Source: Pontibacillus litoralis JSM 072002 (lineage in GTDB: Bacteria > Bacillota > Bacilli > Bacillales > BH030062). From it: a stretch of DNA of 64,000 nt. The position numbers and the translations under genes were made by a program. Where the stretch lies: the NCBI RefSeq assembly GCF_000775615.1, contig NZ_AVPG01000003.1, forward strand, positions 1 to 64,000, given 5' to 3'. The notes beneath the pieces were generated by a model. It had not been told where the DNA came from, did not search any database, and worked only from the letters and a program-made list of their open reading frames with translations. Positions 44,814 through 51,957 of the stretch are shown here, in pieces (within the stretch, counting starts at the first letter, position 1; the number at the start of each line of letters is the position of its first letter).

Positions 44814-46323
44814 ATTGCTGCACCTCATTCTCATCACGGAATAATTGCTCGGCATCATCAATGGTTTGTAGCAATGCTTTCGCTTTATTCACTGTTTCTT
44901 CCCACTCTTTAATCGGATTAGAATCTGCTACGATGCCAGCTCCTGCTTGAACGTAAGCTACCTGGTCTTTTAGCACAATCGTCCGTATTGCAATACAAGA
45001 ATCTAAGGTGCCATCATAGCCGAAATAGACAATTCCACCGCCATATACGTTGCGTGCAGTTGGTTCAAGCTGCTGCAATATTTCCATCGCTCGAATTTTT
45101 GGTGCACCTGATAATGTACCTGCTGGAAAAGCGGCCTGAAACGCTTCGATTGGGTGAATTCCCTCTCTAAGCTCTCCTGTTACTTTACTAATAATATGCA
45201 TGACTTGAGAGAAACGAGTTACTTCCGTTAAAACCGGAACGTGCACAGAGCCATAAGAAGCAACTCTCCCAATATCATTACGAGCAAGGTCGACAAGCAT
45301 AAAGTGCTCCGCTAACTCTTTTTCATCATGCATTAACTCTTTAGCGAATTGATCATCCTCTTCTCTCGTTGCTCCTCTCCGCCTCGTTCCAGCAATCGGA
45401 TGAATTTCCATTTCATTATGCCGCACACGAATAAGCCGCTCCGGGGAACTGCCGATGATCTCATAACCTTGATACGTTAAATAAAACATGTAAGGGGAAG
45501 GATTTCTACGCCGAAGGACGCGATACAATTGCAAGCCATCTACCGAAACGCGCTTAGAGAAACGCTGCGATAATACAGCTTGAAAAATGTCCCCTGCACG
45601 AATGTAATTCTTCAACACCTCTACATCACGAACAAAATCTTGCTTCGGGTAATTGGTAGTTACTTTTTCAATCGGAATAGAATGGTACTCTCGAGCAGAA
45701 AACAAACACACAGACGGCTTCTTCTCCCTCAATTTCTTTATAATTTCCTCTATGTGACGAACACCTTCTTCATACCGAATAAACCGCGCGTCGTCTCCAT
45801 CATCTTCCTGGAGACGTACAAAATGAATGATGTCCAACGTATGCTGCTCATGATCAAAGACGAGCAACGTTCGGCAGAATAAAAAATGATAATGTGGCAT
45901 ATTCATGTCGTTTGCCAAATGGACATCTACCTTCTCCATGTCAGAAATGGCATCATAAGACACAAATCCTACCCCTCCCCCTTGAAAAGGAAGCGGTGTA
46001 GCAGGCAGTAAAACTTGTAATTGACGAAACGTATCATCAAACGCCTGTTGAATAGTCGCTGCGAAACGCTCCGATTGATTATCCTTATCGAAAATTGTTA
46101 TCTGGCCAGCTCGTTCTTCAATTGTTATAAAGGGATGTAAACCGATAAAGGAGTAGCGGGACCAACTAGAAGTAGGGTCTCCACTTTCTAACAAATAAAC
46201 AGCGTCTTCCCGTAGCTGTTCATATAATTGTATGGGAGTTAACGTATCACTATACACTTGATACGTTAGTGGAACCGTACGATAGGCATACGACTCCTGC
46301 AAAAAATGTGGAAAATCTTTCAT
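44806..46323 (-). CDS. trpE: Anthranilate synthase component I
   Basis: 505 aa. Chorismate-binding domain from about 235: GDIFQAVLSQRF, PSPYMFYL, IAGTRRRGATREEDD, FPAGTLSGAPK, GGGIVYFGYDG. N-terminal region LLESGD (about 46-51) is the tryptophan feedback site (LLES motif). First gene of trpEDCFBAG, all seven closely spaced or overlapping. Preceded by a TRAP-type leader and a perfect -35. Confidence 0.95.
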   Translation of the reverse strand: MKDFPHFLQESYAYRTVPLTYQVYSDTLTPIQLYEQLREDAVYLLESGDPTSSWSRYSFIGLHPFITIEERAGQITIFDKDNQSERFAATIQQAFDDTFRQLQVLLPATPLPFQGGGVGFVSYDAISDMEKVDVHLANDMNMPHYHFLFCRTLLVFDHEQHTLDIIHFVRLQEDDGDDARFIRYEEGVRHIEEIIKKLREKKPSVCLFSAREYHSIPIEKVTTNYPKQDFVRDVEVLKNYIRAGDIFQAVLSQRFSKRVSVDGLQLYRVLRRRNPSPYMFYLTYQGYEIIGSSPERLIRVRHNEMEIHPIAGTRRRGATREEDDQFAKELMHDEKELAEHFMLVDLARNDIGRVASYGSVHVPVLTEVTRFSQVMHIISKVTGELREGIHPIEAFQAAFPAGTLSGAPKIRAMEILQQLEPTARNVYGGGIVYFGYDGTLDSCIAIRTIVLKDQVAYVQAGAGIVADSNPIKEWEETVNKAKALLQTIDDAEQLFRDENEVQQYA

Positions 46324-46334
46324 TTGTTCTCACC

Positions 46335-46359
46335 TCTCCATTTGGGATGGAGAATGAGA
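46335..46359 (-). promoter_or_regulatory. SD-sequestering hairpin of trpE
   Basis: TCTCCAT (RNA positions at 46353-46347) and ATGGAGA (46341-46335) form a 7-bp hairpin with a five-base loop. The 3' arm holds the GGAGA part of the trpE ribosome site GGAGAGGTGAG. The adjacent TCTCATTCTC (46350-46359) is exactly complementary to GAGAATGAGA inside the TRAP repeats (46458-46467), and that pairing would break the hairpin. Confidence 0.7.
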
Positions 46360-46385
46360 TTGTCGAGGATTTACAGATGGGGAAA

Positions 46386-46407
46386 TAAGCCACCTAGTTA
46401 TGGCTTA
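46386..46407 (-). terminator. Weak attenuator-like hairpin in the trp leader
   Basis: TAAGCCA and TGGCTTA form a 7-bp stem with an eight-base loop just after the last (G/U)AG triplet; only TTT follows, so as a terminator it would be poor. Confidence 0.4.
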
Positions 46408-46487
46408 CTCTACTCATACTGTCTCAACTGTTCTCTACTCTTACCTCAACTCTACTCTCTCATTCTCAACTAAACTAAGCTCAACTA
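46408..46487 (-). promoter_or_regulatory. TRAP (MtrB) binding region with 11 or more (G/U)AG triplets
   Basis: On the minus strand, GAG or TAG triplets fall with five-base periodicity: complement positions 485, 480, 475, 470, 465, 460 (shifted by one), 455, 450, 445, then 438-440, 433-435, 423, 413 and 408 (all plus 46000). Two-base spacers between triplets are the known preference of the 11-subunit TRAP ring. In B. subtilis tryptophan-loaded TRAP binds the trp leader this way. Confidence 0.88.
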
Positions 46488-46499
46488 AACTTGTTTGTA

Positions 46500-46528
46500 A
46501 GTGTAATACACGAAATGTTTTCTGTCAA
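46500..46528 (-). promoter_or_regulatory. trp operon promoter
   Basis: TTGACA (46523-46528), 17-base spacer, TACACT (46500-46505). Transcription should start near 46493, so the TRAP site begins within the first ten bases of the mRNA. Confidence 0.8.
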
Positions 46529-46558
46529 TTACAAAAAGTAAGACTTTTTATGCGAAAC

Positions 46559-46602
46559 AAAAAGCGAAACCTCTCCAATTTATGGATTAAGTTTCACTTT
46601 CT
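46559..46602 (-). terminator. Terminator of the coat protein gene
   Basis: AAAGTGAAAC and GTTTCGCTTT (one G-T pair) with a long loop, then TTTGTTT on the minus strand. It separates the coat gene from the trp promoter. Confidence 0.6.
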
Positions 46603-46650
46603 TCTTTGTTCATACTCTCTTCTATCATCACTTAGCTTTTACACCAATCA

Positions 46651-47274
46651 TTAATGTTGCATTTTATTTTGCGGCATTTGGGCAGGACCTTGTGCTTTCG
46701 TAAAACCATTTAACATCGCTGTCATATCTTGCTGCGCAAGTTGTGGTACTTGGTAATACCCATTCTTGTTTTGATAAAGGAAAATTTCATAAGCCATCTC
46801 AATATAGTTCGGGACGCTATCTGCTAGCACGCGCCGTACAACAGGATTCGTAGCTTCCACAGCAGTCATGGATAATAGGGACGCCGTTGATTTAATTAAT
46901 CCGAGCATATGACCTGATATACCTTGATCTTTAATATCTGCTAAAGAACGATTCGGTTTCTTCGGTTGTGAAGGCTTGATTCCATATACCACTTCATTAC
47001 TTTGGTTCATTTGATAACGTTGTGTTGGAACAGCAGGGTCACTTCCTGTCGAGAAAGCATCCACTGTCGTATTATACTGTTGTTCAATAAATTGATATTG
47101 ACGATCTAGTATATCACATAGCTTTTGATCTTGTACGTATTGTCTAAACATCATGTATTGATCTAACACATTGATAATACCAGCTAACATCTCATGTAGA
47201 TCAAACATTTCGTGGCCACCGTGTATCATTTGTTGTGGCATTCCTTGTGGTTGTTGATTTTGTTGTTGGTTCAT
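46651..47274 (-). CDS. CotF-family spore coat protein
   Basis: 207 aa. Gln/Met/Pro-rich start (MNQQQNQQPQGMPQQM) followed by a Coat_F-type helical domain (about 20-70 and 125-180; YMMFRQYVQDQKLCDILDRQYQFIEQQYN, VVRRVLADSVPNYIEMAYEIFLYQNKNGYY). It should be a structural component of the spore coat. Single gene; no partner coat genes here. Confidence 0.82.
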   Translation of the reverse strand: MNQQQNQQPQGMPQQMIHGGHEMFDLHEMLAGIINVLDQYMMFRQYVQDQKLCDILDRQYQFIEQQYNTTVDAFSTGSDPAVPTQRYQMNQSNEVVYGIKPSQPKKPNRSLADIKDQGISGHMLGLIKSTASLLSMTAVEATNPVVRRVLADSVPNYIEMAYEIFLYQNKNGYYQVPQLAQQDMTAMLNGFTKAQGPAQMPQNKMQH

Positions 47275-47479
47275 TACGCTTCCTCCTCATAGATAAACTT
47301 CAATAGTTAGTATGTTTGTTCTGACGCAAATTATGTAACACGAACCCAATACTGAATATTCTGCTTTAAATCTCTTTTTAAAATAGTATTGACTACCTCT
47401 TTACTCATTGCTAAAGTATCTAGGTAGCATTTATACATAATGTTACTTCTACCTAACAACACACTACACTCACAGCATT

Positions 47480-47630
47480 CCTTGTATAAGTTTGAGAATA
47501 TGGCTCAAGCGTTTCTACAAAGCTACCGTAAATAGCTTAACTACAAGGGATTACGTTTATTTATACAATAAACAATCCCTTGATAGACGTTTACCCTCGG
47601 TAAGGACTGCCTTATTCGAGGCTTTTTTGT
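47480..47630 (+). promoter_or_regulatory. Purine (guanine) riboswitch with terminator
   Basis: Aptamer at 47480-47548: P1 CCTTGTA / TACAAGG, with the conserved AGAATATGG, GTTTCTACA and ACCGTAAAT core blocks. The discriminating base in the last junction is C (AACTAC), meaning guanine/hypoxanthine rather than adenine. CAAGGGATT (47543-47551) can instead pair with AATCCCTTG (47574-47582), disrupting P1. A terminator CCTCGGTAAGG/CCTTATTCGAGG with TTTTTT follows (47595-47627). Confidence 0.93.
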
Positions 47631-47659
47631 ATAAACAGAATGCGTAAAGGAGGCTATTC

Positions 47660-48973
47660 ATGATGGAACGTATTGCACAATTCTTTCAGTTTAAAGAAAG
47701 AGATACCAACTTCAAACAAGAAACAATCGCTGGGCTGACCACATTTCTTGCCTTAGCCTATATTCTCGTTGTAAACCCGATTGTACTTGGGGAAGCTGGA
47801 ATGGACAAAGGGGCTGTATTTACAGCAACAGCTTTAACAATTATATTTGGTACATTAATGATTGGAATATCAGCCAATTATCCGATTGGAATTGCCCCAA
47901 GTATGGGCTTGAATGCCTTTTTCACTTATGGAGTTGTTCAATCATTGGGCGTTGATTGGGAAGTTGCATTAACAGGCGTATTGATCGCCGCTATCTTGTT
48001 TATGATTTTAAGCTTATTAAAAATTCGCGAAAAAATTATTAACGCTATACCACAGGATTTAAAGCATGCCGTAGCTGGTGGGATTGGCTTTTTTATCGCT
48101 TTTATCGGCCTTAAGAATGCAGGAATCGTTGTAGGAAGTGAAGCAACATTTGTTTCATTAGGTGATCTTACAGCACCAAGTACGCTGCTTGCCTTATTCG
48201 CTTTTATTATTACGATTATTATGCTTGTCTACGGCTGGCGTGGAGCTATTTTTTACGGCATTATTTTGGCTACAATTACGGGCATGTTTGTTGGCATTAT
48301 TAATAAACCCGAACAAATCGTTGGCAGTGTGCCTAGCATAGAGCCGACTTTATTTGTGGCGATTCAGCCGGAGAACTTATTGCAAGCTTTATCACCTGAA
48401 GTTATACCAGTCATTTTCACATTTTTATTTGTTGCCTTTTTCGATACTGCTGGTACATTAATCGCTATTGCGTCTCAAGCCGGGTTAATGAAAGATAACG
48501 AAGTACCTAATGCCGGACGAGCTCTGTTATCAGATAGTGCTGCTTCTACAGTTGGAGCCTTACTAGGAACATCTACTACTGCATCCATGGTCGAATCATC
48601 AGCTGGAATTGGTGCAGGTGGTCGAACGGGATTCACATCTGTTATATTGAGCGGTATGTTTGCCTTAGCATTGTTCTTCTCCCCTTTATTAGAAATTATA
48701 CCTGCTAGTGTGACAGCACCTGCTTTAATTATTGTCGGCGCTATGATGGCAACCGAGGTGAAACAAGTTAACTGGGATCAAATTGAACTTGCTATTCCAT
48801 CCTTTATTACTATTATTATGATGCCATTAACATTTAGTGTTGCAACCGGAATCGCTTTAGGATTTATTCTATATCCGATTACAATGATCGCTAGCAAACG
48901 CGGAAAAGACATCCACCCACTCATGTATGTGCTATTTGTGTTATTTATCGTTTACTTCTGGGTGAATGCATAA
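47660..48973 (+). CDS. pbuG: Guanine/hypoxanthine permease (PbuG, AzgA-like NCS2 family)
   Basis: 437 aa, about 12-14 membrane segments; AAAGGAGG upstream. AzgA-type signature blocks: ETIAGLTTFLALAYILVVNP, APSMGLNAFFTYGVV, FFDTAGTLIAIASQAGL and STTASMVESSAGIGAGGRTG. Imports guanine and hypoxanthine; regulated by the guanine riboswitch in front, which supports the substrate. Confidence 0.93.
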   Translation: MMERIAQFFQFKERDTNFKQETIAGLTTFLALAYILVVNPIVLGEAGMDKGAVFTATALTIIFGTLMIGISANYPIGIAPSMGLNAFFTYGVVQSLGVDWEVALTGVLIAAILFMILSLLKIREKIINAIPQDLKHAVAGGIGFFIAFIGLKNAGIVVGSEATFVSLGDLTAPSTLLALFAFIITIIMLVYGWRGAIFYGIILATITGMFVGIINKPEQIVGSVPSIEPTLFVAIQPENLLQALSPEVIPVIFTFLFVAFFDTAGTLIAIASQAGLMKDNEVPNAGRALLSDSAASTVGALLGTSTTASMVESSAGIGAGGRTGFTSVILSGMFALALFFSPLLEIIPASVTAPALIIVGAMMATEVKQVNWDQIELAIPSFITIIMMPLTFSVATGIALGFILYPITMIASKRGKDIHPLMYVLFVLFIVYFWVNA

Positions 48974-49007
48974 CAATATGCCAAAAAAGTTCACCAATGG
49001 AGCGCTC

Positions 49008-49080
49008 TGAACTGAGCCCCGACTAGTAGACACTTTTAAAAAATTGGACCTATTAAACTGGCACCTATGCCAAGGACACA
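49008..49080. mobile_element. Possible relic of an IS3-type insertion sequence end
   Basis: The stretch beginning TGAACTGAGCCCC and containing TAGACACTTTT resembles the terminal inverted repeat region of IS3-family elements in Firmicutes. No transposase remains. It lies in a small disordered patch between pbuG and ampS. Confidence 0.25.
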
Positions 49081-49104
49081 ATGAAAAAAGAAATTAAGCA
49101 ATTA

Positions 49105-49140
49105 GATGATTCCTATATTGAATAGGAGTCATCTTTTTTT
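49105..49140 (+). terminator. Terminator between pbuG and the small membrane ORF
   Basis: GATGATTCCTAT and ATAGGAGTCATC (one G-T pair), followed by TTTTTTT. Together with the 15-codon frame at 49081-49125 it may be what is left of a gene or the end of the pbuG transcript. Confidence 0.8.
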
Positions 49141-49152
49141 AGTTCCACTAAT

Positions 49153-49368
49153 ATGTTCCCCCTCTGGTCTTCTGGTATTTTATTAGCAATACTTGGCGTT
49201 GTGATCTGCTTTGCTGTCGGTGGAATTCTGATAGCTGGTGATTCAGGCCGAGGCGGAGGTCTAATGGCCGCTTTTATAGGTGTCGTCATAGTGGGTAATG
49301 GAATAATACACTTCTTGATAGGGCTTGCATTAACAGTCGGAAAGCAATTCACTAATAAAAATACTTAA
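49153..49368 (+). CDS. Small two-span membrane protein, perhaps truncated
   Basis: 71 aa with two hydrophobic segments (about 7-28 and 38-60) linked by AGDSGRGGG. The ATG has no Shine-Dalgarno and is close behind a terminator, so the gene may have lost its 5' signals. A terminator follows at 49379. Family not recognised. Confidence 0.4.
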   Translation: MFPLWSSGILLAILGVVICFAVGGILIAGDSGRGGGLMAAFIGVVIVGNGIIHFLIGLALTVGKQFTNKNT

Positions 49369-49745
49369 GTATAAGAAGAATCCAAGTCACGAAGATTTCT
49401 CCCATGACTTGGATTTTTTTGATTAACATACAAAGCAGAAAGCTGGTTCAACCACCGCTTTCGTTTTAATATACCATGGAGCTGCTTGGGAGCAATCGCA
49501 AAGTCATTGGTCGCAATAGCAATTAGGGAATCCTGCCATCTTACAGTTTTGGTGTTTTTATCTATTATTCCTTCAATATACGCAATTTTCTTCTCAAGTA
49601 GTGAAAAAGATAATGCGGTCAAAAAATCATAAGTCTTGCTTACCAGTACTCTTATTTTTTCTGCCTGGTGGCACTCTTTCGTGAAATCATCTGTCAGTTC
49701 ATTATAATAAGTTAATGATTTGGCATATTCACCAAGTACTTTCAT
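49365..49745 (-). CDS. Hypothetical protein overlapping the end of ampS
   Basis: 126 aa. The ATG overlaps the ampS stop (ATGA), with no separate ribosome site, so it would depend on coupled translation. Helical, soluble, with no known domain recognised; the central part reads FLTALSFSLLEKKIAYIEGIIDKNTK. The last 12 codons run through a terminator that belongs to the opposite strand (49379-49420). It could be an accessory gene or a degraded fragment. Confidence 0.5.
   Translation of the reverse strand: MKVLGEYAKSLTYYNELTDDFTKECHQAEKIRVLVSKTYDFLTALSFSLLEKKIAYIEGIIDKNTKTVRWQDSLIAIATNDFAIAPKQLHGILKRKRWLNQLSALYVNQKNPSHGRNLRDLDSSYT
49379..49420 (+). terminator. Terminator of the small membrane ORF
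   Basis: AATCCAAGTCA and TGACTTGGATT, perfect 11-bp stem, then TTTTTTT on the plus strand. It overlaps the 3' end of the hypothetical minus-strand gene. Confidence 0.85.
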
Positions 49746-50980
49746 TCAAAAGAAATAGCCCAGTTACCATTCCGGAATATCGCTTCTCGTTCTCCGTTTG
49801 GTGTTACACCATCAATATCTAATTCACCTGACCCCATCATGAAATCAACGTGAACAATGCTATTATTTACACCATTTGCATCTAAGTCTTCTTCGTTCAT
49901 ATCCGCCCCGCCTTTCACACTACTAGGATAGGCTTTGCCTAGCGCTAAGTGACATGATGCATTTTCATCATAGAGCGTATTGAAGAAAATAATACCACTT
50001 TGTGAAATTGGTGATTGATGAGGTACGATGGCGACTTCTCCTAAGCGACGTGCCCCTTCATCCATGTTTAATAGCGTTTCTAGCGTTTCATATCCTTGTT
50101 CTGCTGAGCATTCTACTACTTTACCGTCTTTAAAAGTAAGCGAAAAATTATCGATTAAGTTGCCGCCATAACTAAGAGGTTTTGTACTAGATACTGTTCC
50201 ATTAACACCGTATTTATCCGGCAACGTAAATACTTCCTCTGTAGGAATATTAGCGTTAAACGAAATCCCTTTTGGTGTTTGTGAAGTTCCACCTTTCCAT
50301 ATATGTCCCGCTGGTAAAGCTATTTCCAGATCCGTACCTGGCGCGTGATAAACTAGCTTCGTAAACTGCTTCTCATTCAAATAATCTCTTGCTTTACCTA
50401 ACCTAGCGTTATGCTCGTCCCAAGACTGTATCGGGTCGTTATGATCAATACGCGTTATCGTAAAGATGTTCTCCCATAGCTTTTGCACCGCTTCTTGTTC
50501 AGATAGATCAGGAAATACCTTTTGCGCCCATTCTGTATTTGGAATGGCGACAACAGACCACGTAACTTTATCATTCATGGTGTACTCGCGAAAGTTTTTC
50601 ATCGCCTCGCCTGCTGCTTTATTGGCCGCAGCAATTTTCGCTGAATCAATTCCTTTTAATAAATCAGGGTTTGTTCCACGAATCGATAATACTGCTGCTC
50701 CTTCTTCTGCAAAAGCATTTAGCATATCCACCCTCCATTGAGGTACAGAAGCAATCACATCATCTGTTGCATGCTCAAACCAAAGGCGTTGTAACGTATC
50801 ATCCGTCCAATTAATATGTACATCTTTAGCACCTAATTCATATGCCCTCCTTACAACAATTCGAACAAAAGAAGCTCCATCAACAGGCGCGTTGACCATT
50901 AATGTTTGATTTTGTTGTAAATTAACTCCTTTGCGTAACACTAATTCCGCATATTTTTCTAATTGTACATCATTTGACAT
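49742..50980 (-). CDS. ampS: M29 family aminopeptidase (AmpS/PepS-like)
   Basis: 412 aa. Metal-dependent thermophilic-type aminopeptidase family: LPAGHIWKGGTS, the metal ligand blocks GARRLGEVAIVPHQSPIS (Glu), LYDENASCHLALGKAYP (Glu, His) and IVHVDFMMGSGELDIDG (His, Asp) are complete. Cytoplasmic removal of N-terminal residues from peptides, useful together with peptide import. A separate transcript reading towards the hypothetical gene. Confidence 0.9.
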   Translation of the reverse strand: MSNDVQLEKYAELVLRKGVNLQQNQTLMVNAPVDGASFVRIVVRRAYELGAKDVHINWTDDTLQRLWFEHATDDVIASVPQWRVDMLNAFAEEGAAVLSIRGTNPDLLKGIDSAKIAAANKAAGEAMKNFREYTMNDKVTWSVVAIPNTEWAQKVFPDLSEQEAVQKLWENIFTITRIDHNDPIQSWDEHNARLGKARDYLNEKQFTKLVYHAPGTDLEIALPAGHIWKGGTSQTPKGISFNANIPTEEVFTLPDKYGVNGTVSSTKPLSYGGNLIDNFSLTFKDGKVVECSAEQGYETLETLLNMDEGARRLGEVAIVPHQSPISQSGIIFFNTLYDENASCHLALGKAYPSSVKGGADMNEEDLDANGVNNSIVHVDFMMGSGELDIDGVTPNGEREAIFRNGNWAISFE

Positions 50981-51162
50981 TTCATACCCCTCCGTTTATA
51001 TCGTGTTGTGACTATCATACCAAATAGCATGACGATTAGTAAGTTTAATTTATCTAAATTTCCATAATTTCAGACAAATCAGCTATTTGCTAAATAACAG
51101 CGAATCGGATATACTACTTTCGAATTTATCAATGATTATTACATTCTTGGGAGGAACACTTA

Positions 51163-51774
51163 ATGGATAAAATGATGCTTGAAACCATGCACAAACGGAA
51201 CGGTACGAAAGAATTCGATCCCTCTTGTACGATTACAAAAGAAGAATTAAACGCCATTCTTGAAGATTCCATCACTGCACCATCTTCTTTCAATTTACAA
51301 CATTGGCATTTCGTTGTATTTCACAATGATGAAGCCAAACAAAAACTGCTTCCTATTGCTTACGGCCAAAACAAAGTAACGGATGCGGCAGCAACTGTTG
51401 CTATTCTTGCTGATAAAGAAGCTAATCGCAACATTGACGCAGCATTTGATGCTCTCGTGGAACAAGGTGTAATGACAGCGGAAATGAAAGATAAAACAGC
51501 GGCAACCATTAACCGTATTTATGAAAATAAAGCGGCCGCTCGCGACAATGGACTTATCAACGCAGGTCTAATTAGCATGCAAGTAATGCTTGCTGCAGAG
51601 GCGCGCGGATACGATACATTAGCTATGGGTGGATTCTCAGCAGATCAATTAAAAGAGGAATTTCACATATCAGACCGTTACGAACCAATAATGTTAATCT
51701 CCATTGGTAAAGAAGCATGGACACCAGCGAAGACACCACGATTACCAGTTAACGAAGTAACGACATGGGTATAA
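51163..51774 (+). CDS. Nitroreductase family protein
   Basis: 203 aa with GGGAGG before the ATG. FMN-binding nitroreductase fold: HKRNGTKEFDP at the start, SITAPSSFNLQHWHFVV (FMN site, about 39-55) and the late block GYDTLAMGGF. Similar in length and order to NfsB/YodC-type NAD(P)H-dependent enzymes. Substrate uncertain; these reduce quinones and nitro compounds. Confidence 0.87.
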   Translation: MDKMMLETMHKRNGTKEFDPSCTITKEELNAILEDSITAPSSFNLQHWHFVVFHNDEAKQKLLPIAYGQNKVTDAAATVAILADKEANRNIDAAFDALVEQGVMTAEMKDKTAATINRIYENKAAARDNGLINAGLISMQVMLAAEARGYDTLAMGGFSADQLKEEFHISDRYEPIMLISIGKEAWTPAKTPRLPVNEVTTWV

Positions 51775-51881
51775 AAACGGCAACAGAAACCATTGACTAA
51801 ATCGGTCAATGGTTTTTTCGTGCGCAATTTTACCTCAACCTCAAAAAATAACAGTTTCACCTTTTATAATTAAATAAAAAG

Positions 51882-51933
51882 TTTGTACATTTATTTCTGT
51901 ACAAAGTAAACATATTCCTATATACTATGTACA
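51882..51933 (+). promoter_or_regulatory. Palindromic operator at the BCCT transporter promoter
   Basis: TTTGTACA (51882-51889) and TGTACAAA (51898-51905) form a perfect inverted repeat with an eight-base gap; a third TGTACA is at 51928-51933. The promoter TGTACA (51898-51903), 17 bases, TATACT (51921-51926) is embedded in it, so a repressor binding there would block the -35. No regulator gene is adjacent. Confidence 0.55.
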
Positions 51934-51957
51934 GAACAAATTAGAAAGGACGATTAG

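Noticed and set aside
49113-49352. 79-aa minus-strand ORF opposite the small membrane protein
   Set aside because: No ribosome site and it begins in the terminator stem; its Pro/Ile/Thr-rich composition looks like an antisense frame of the membrane ORF.
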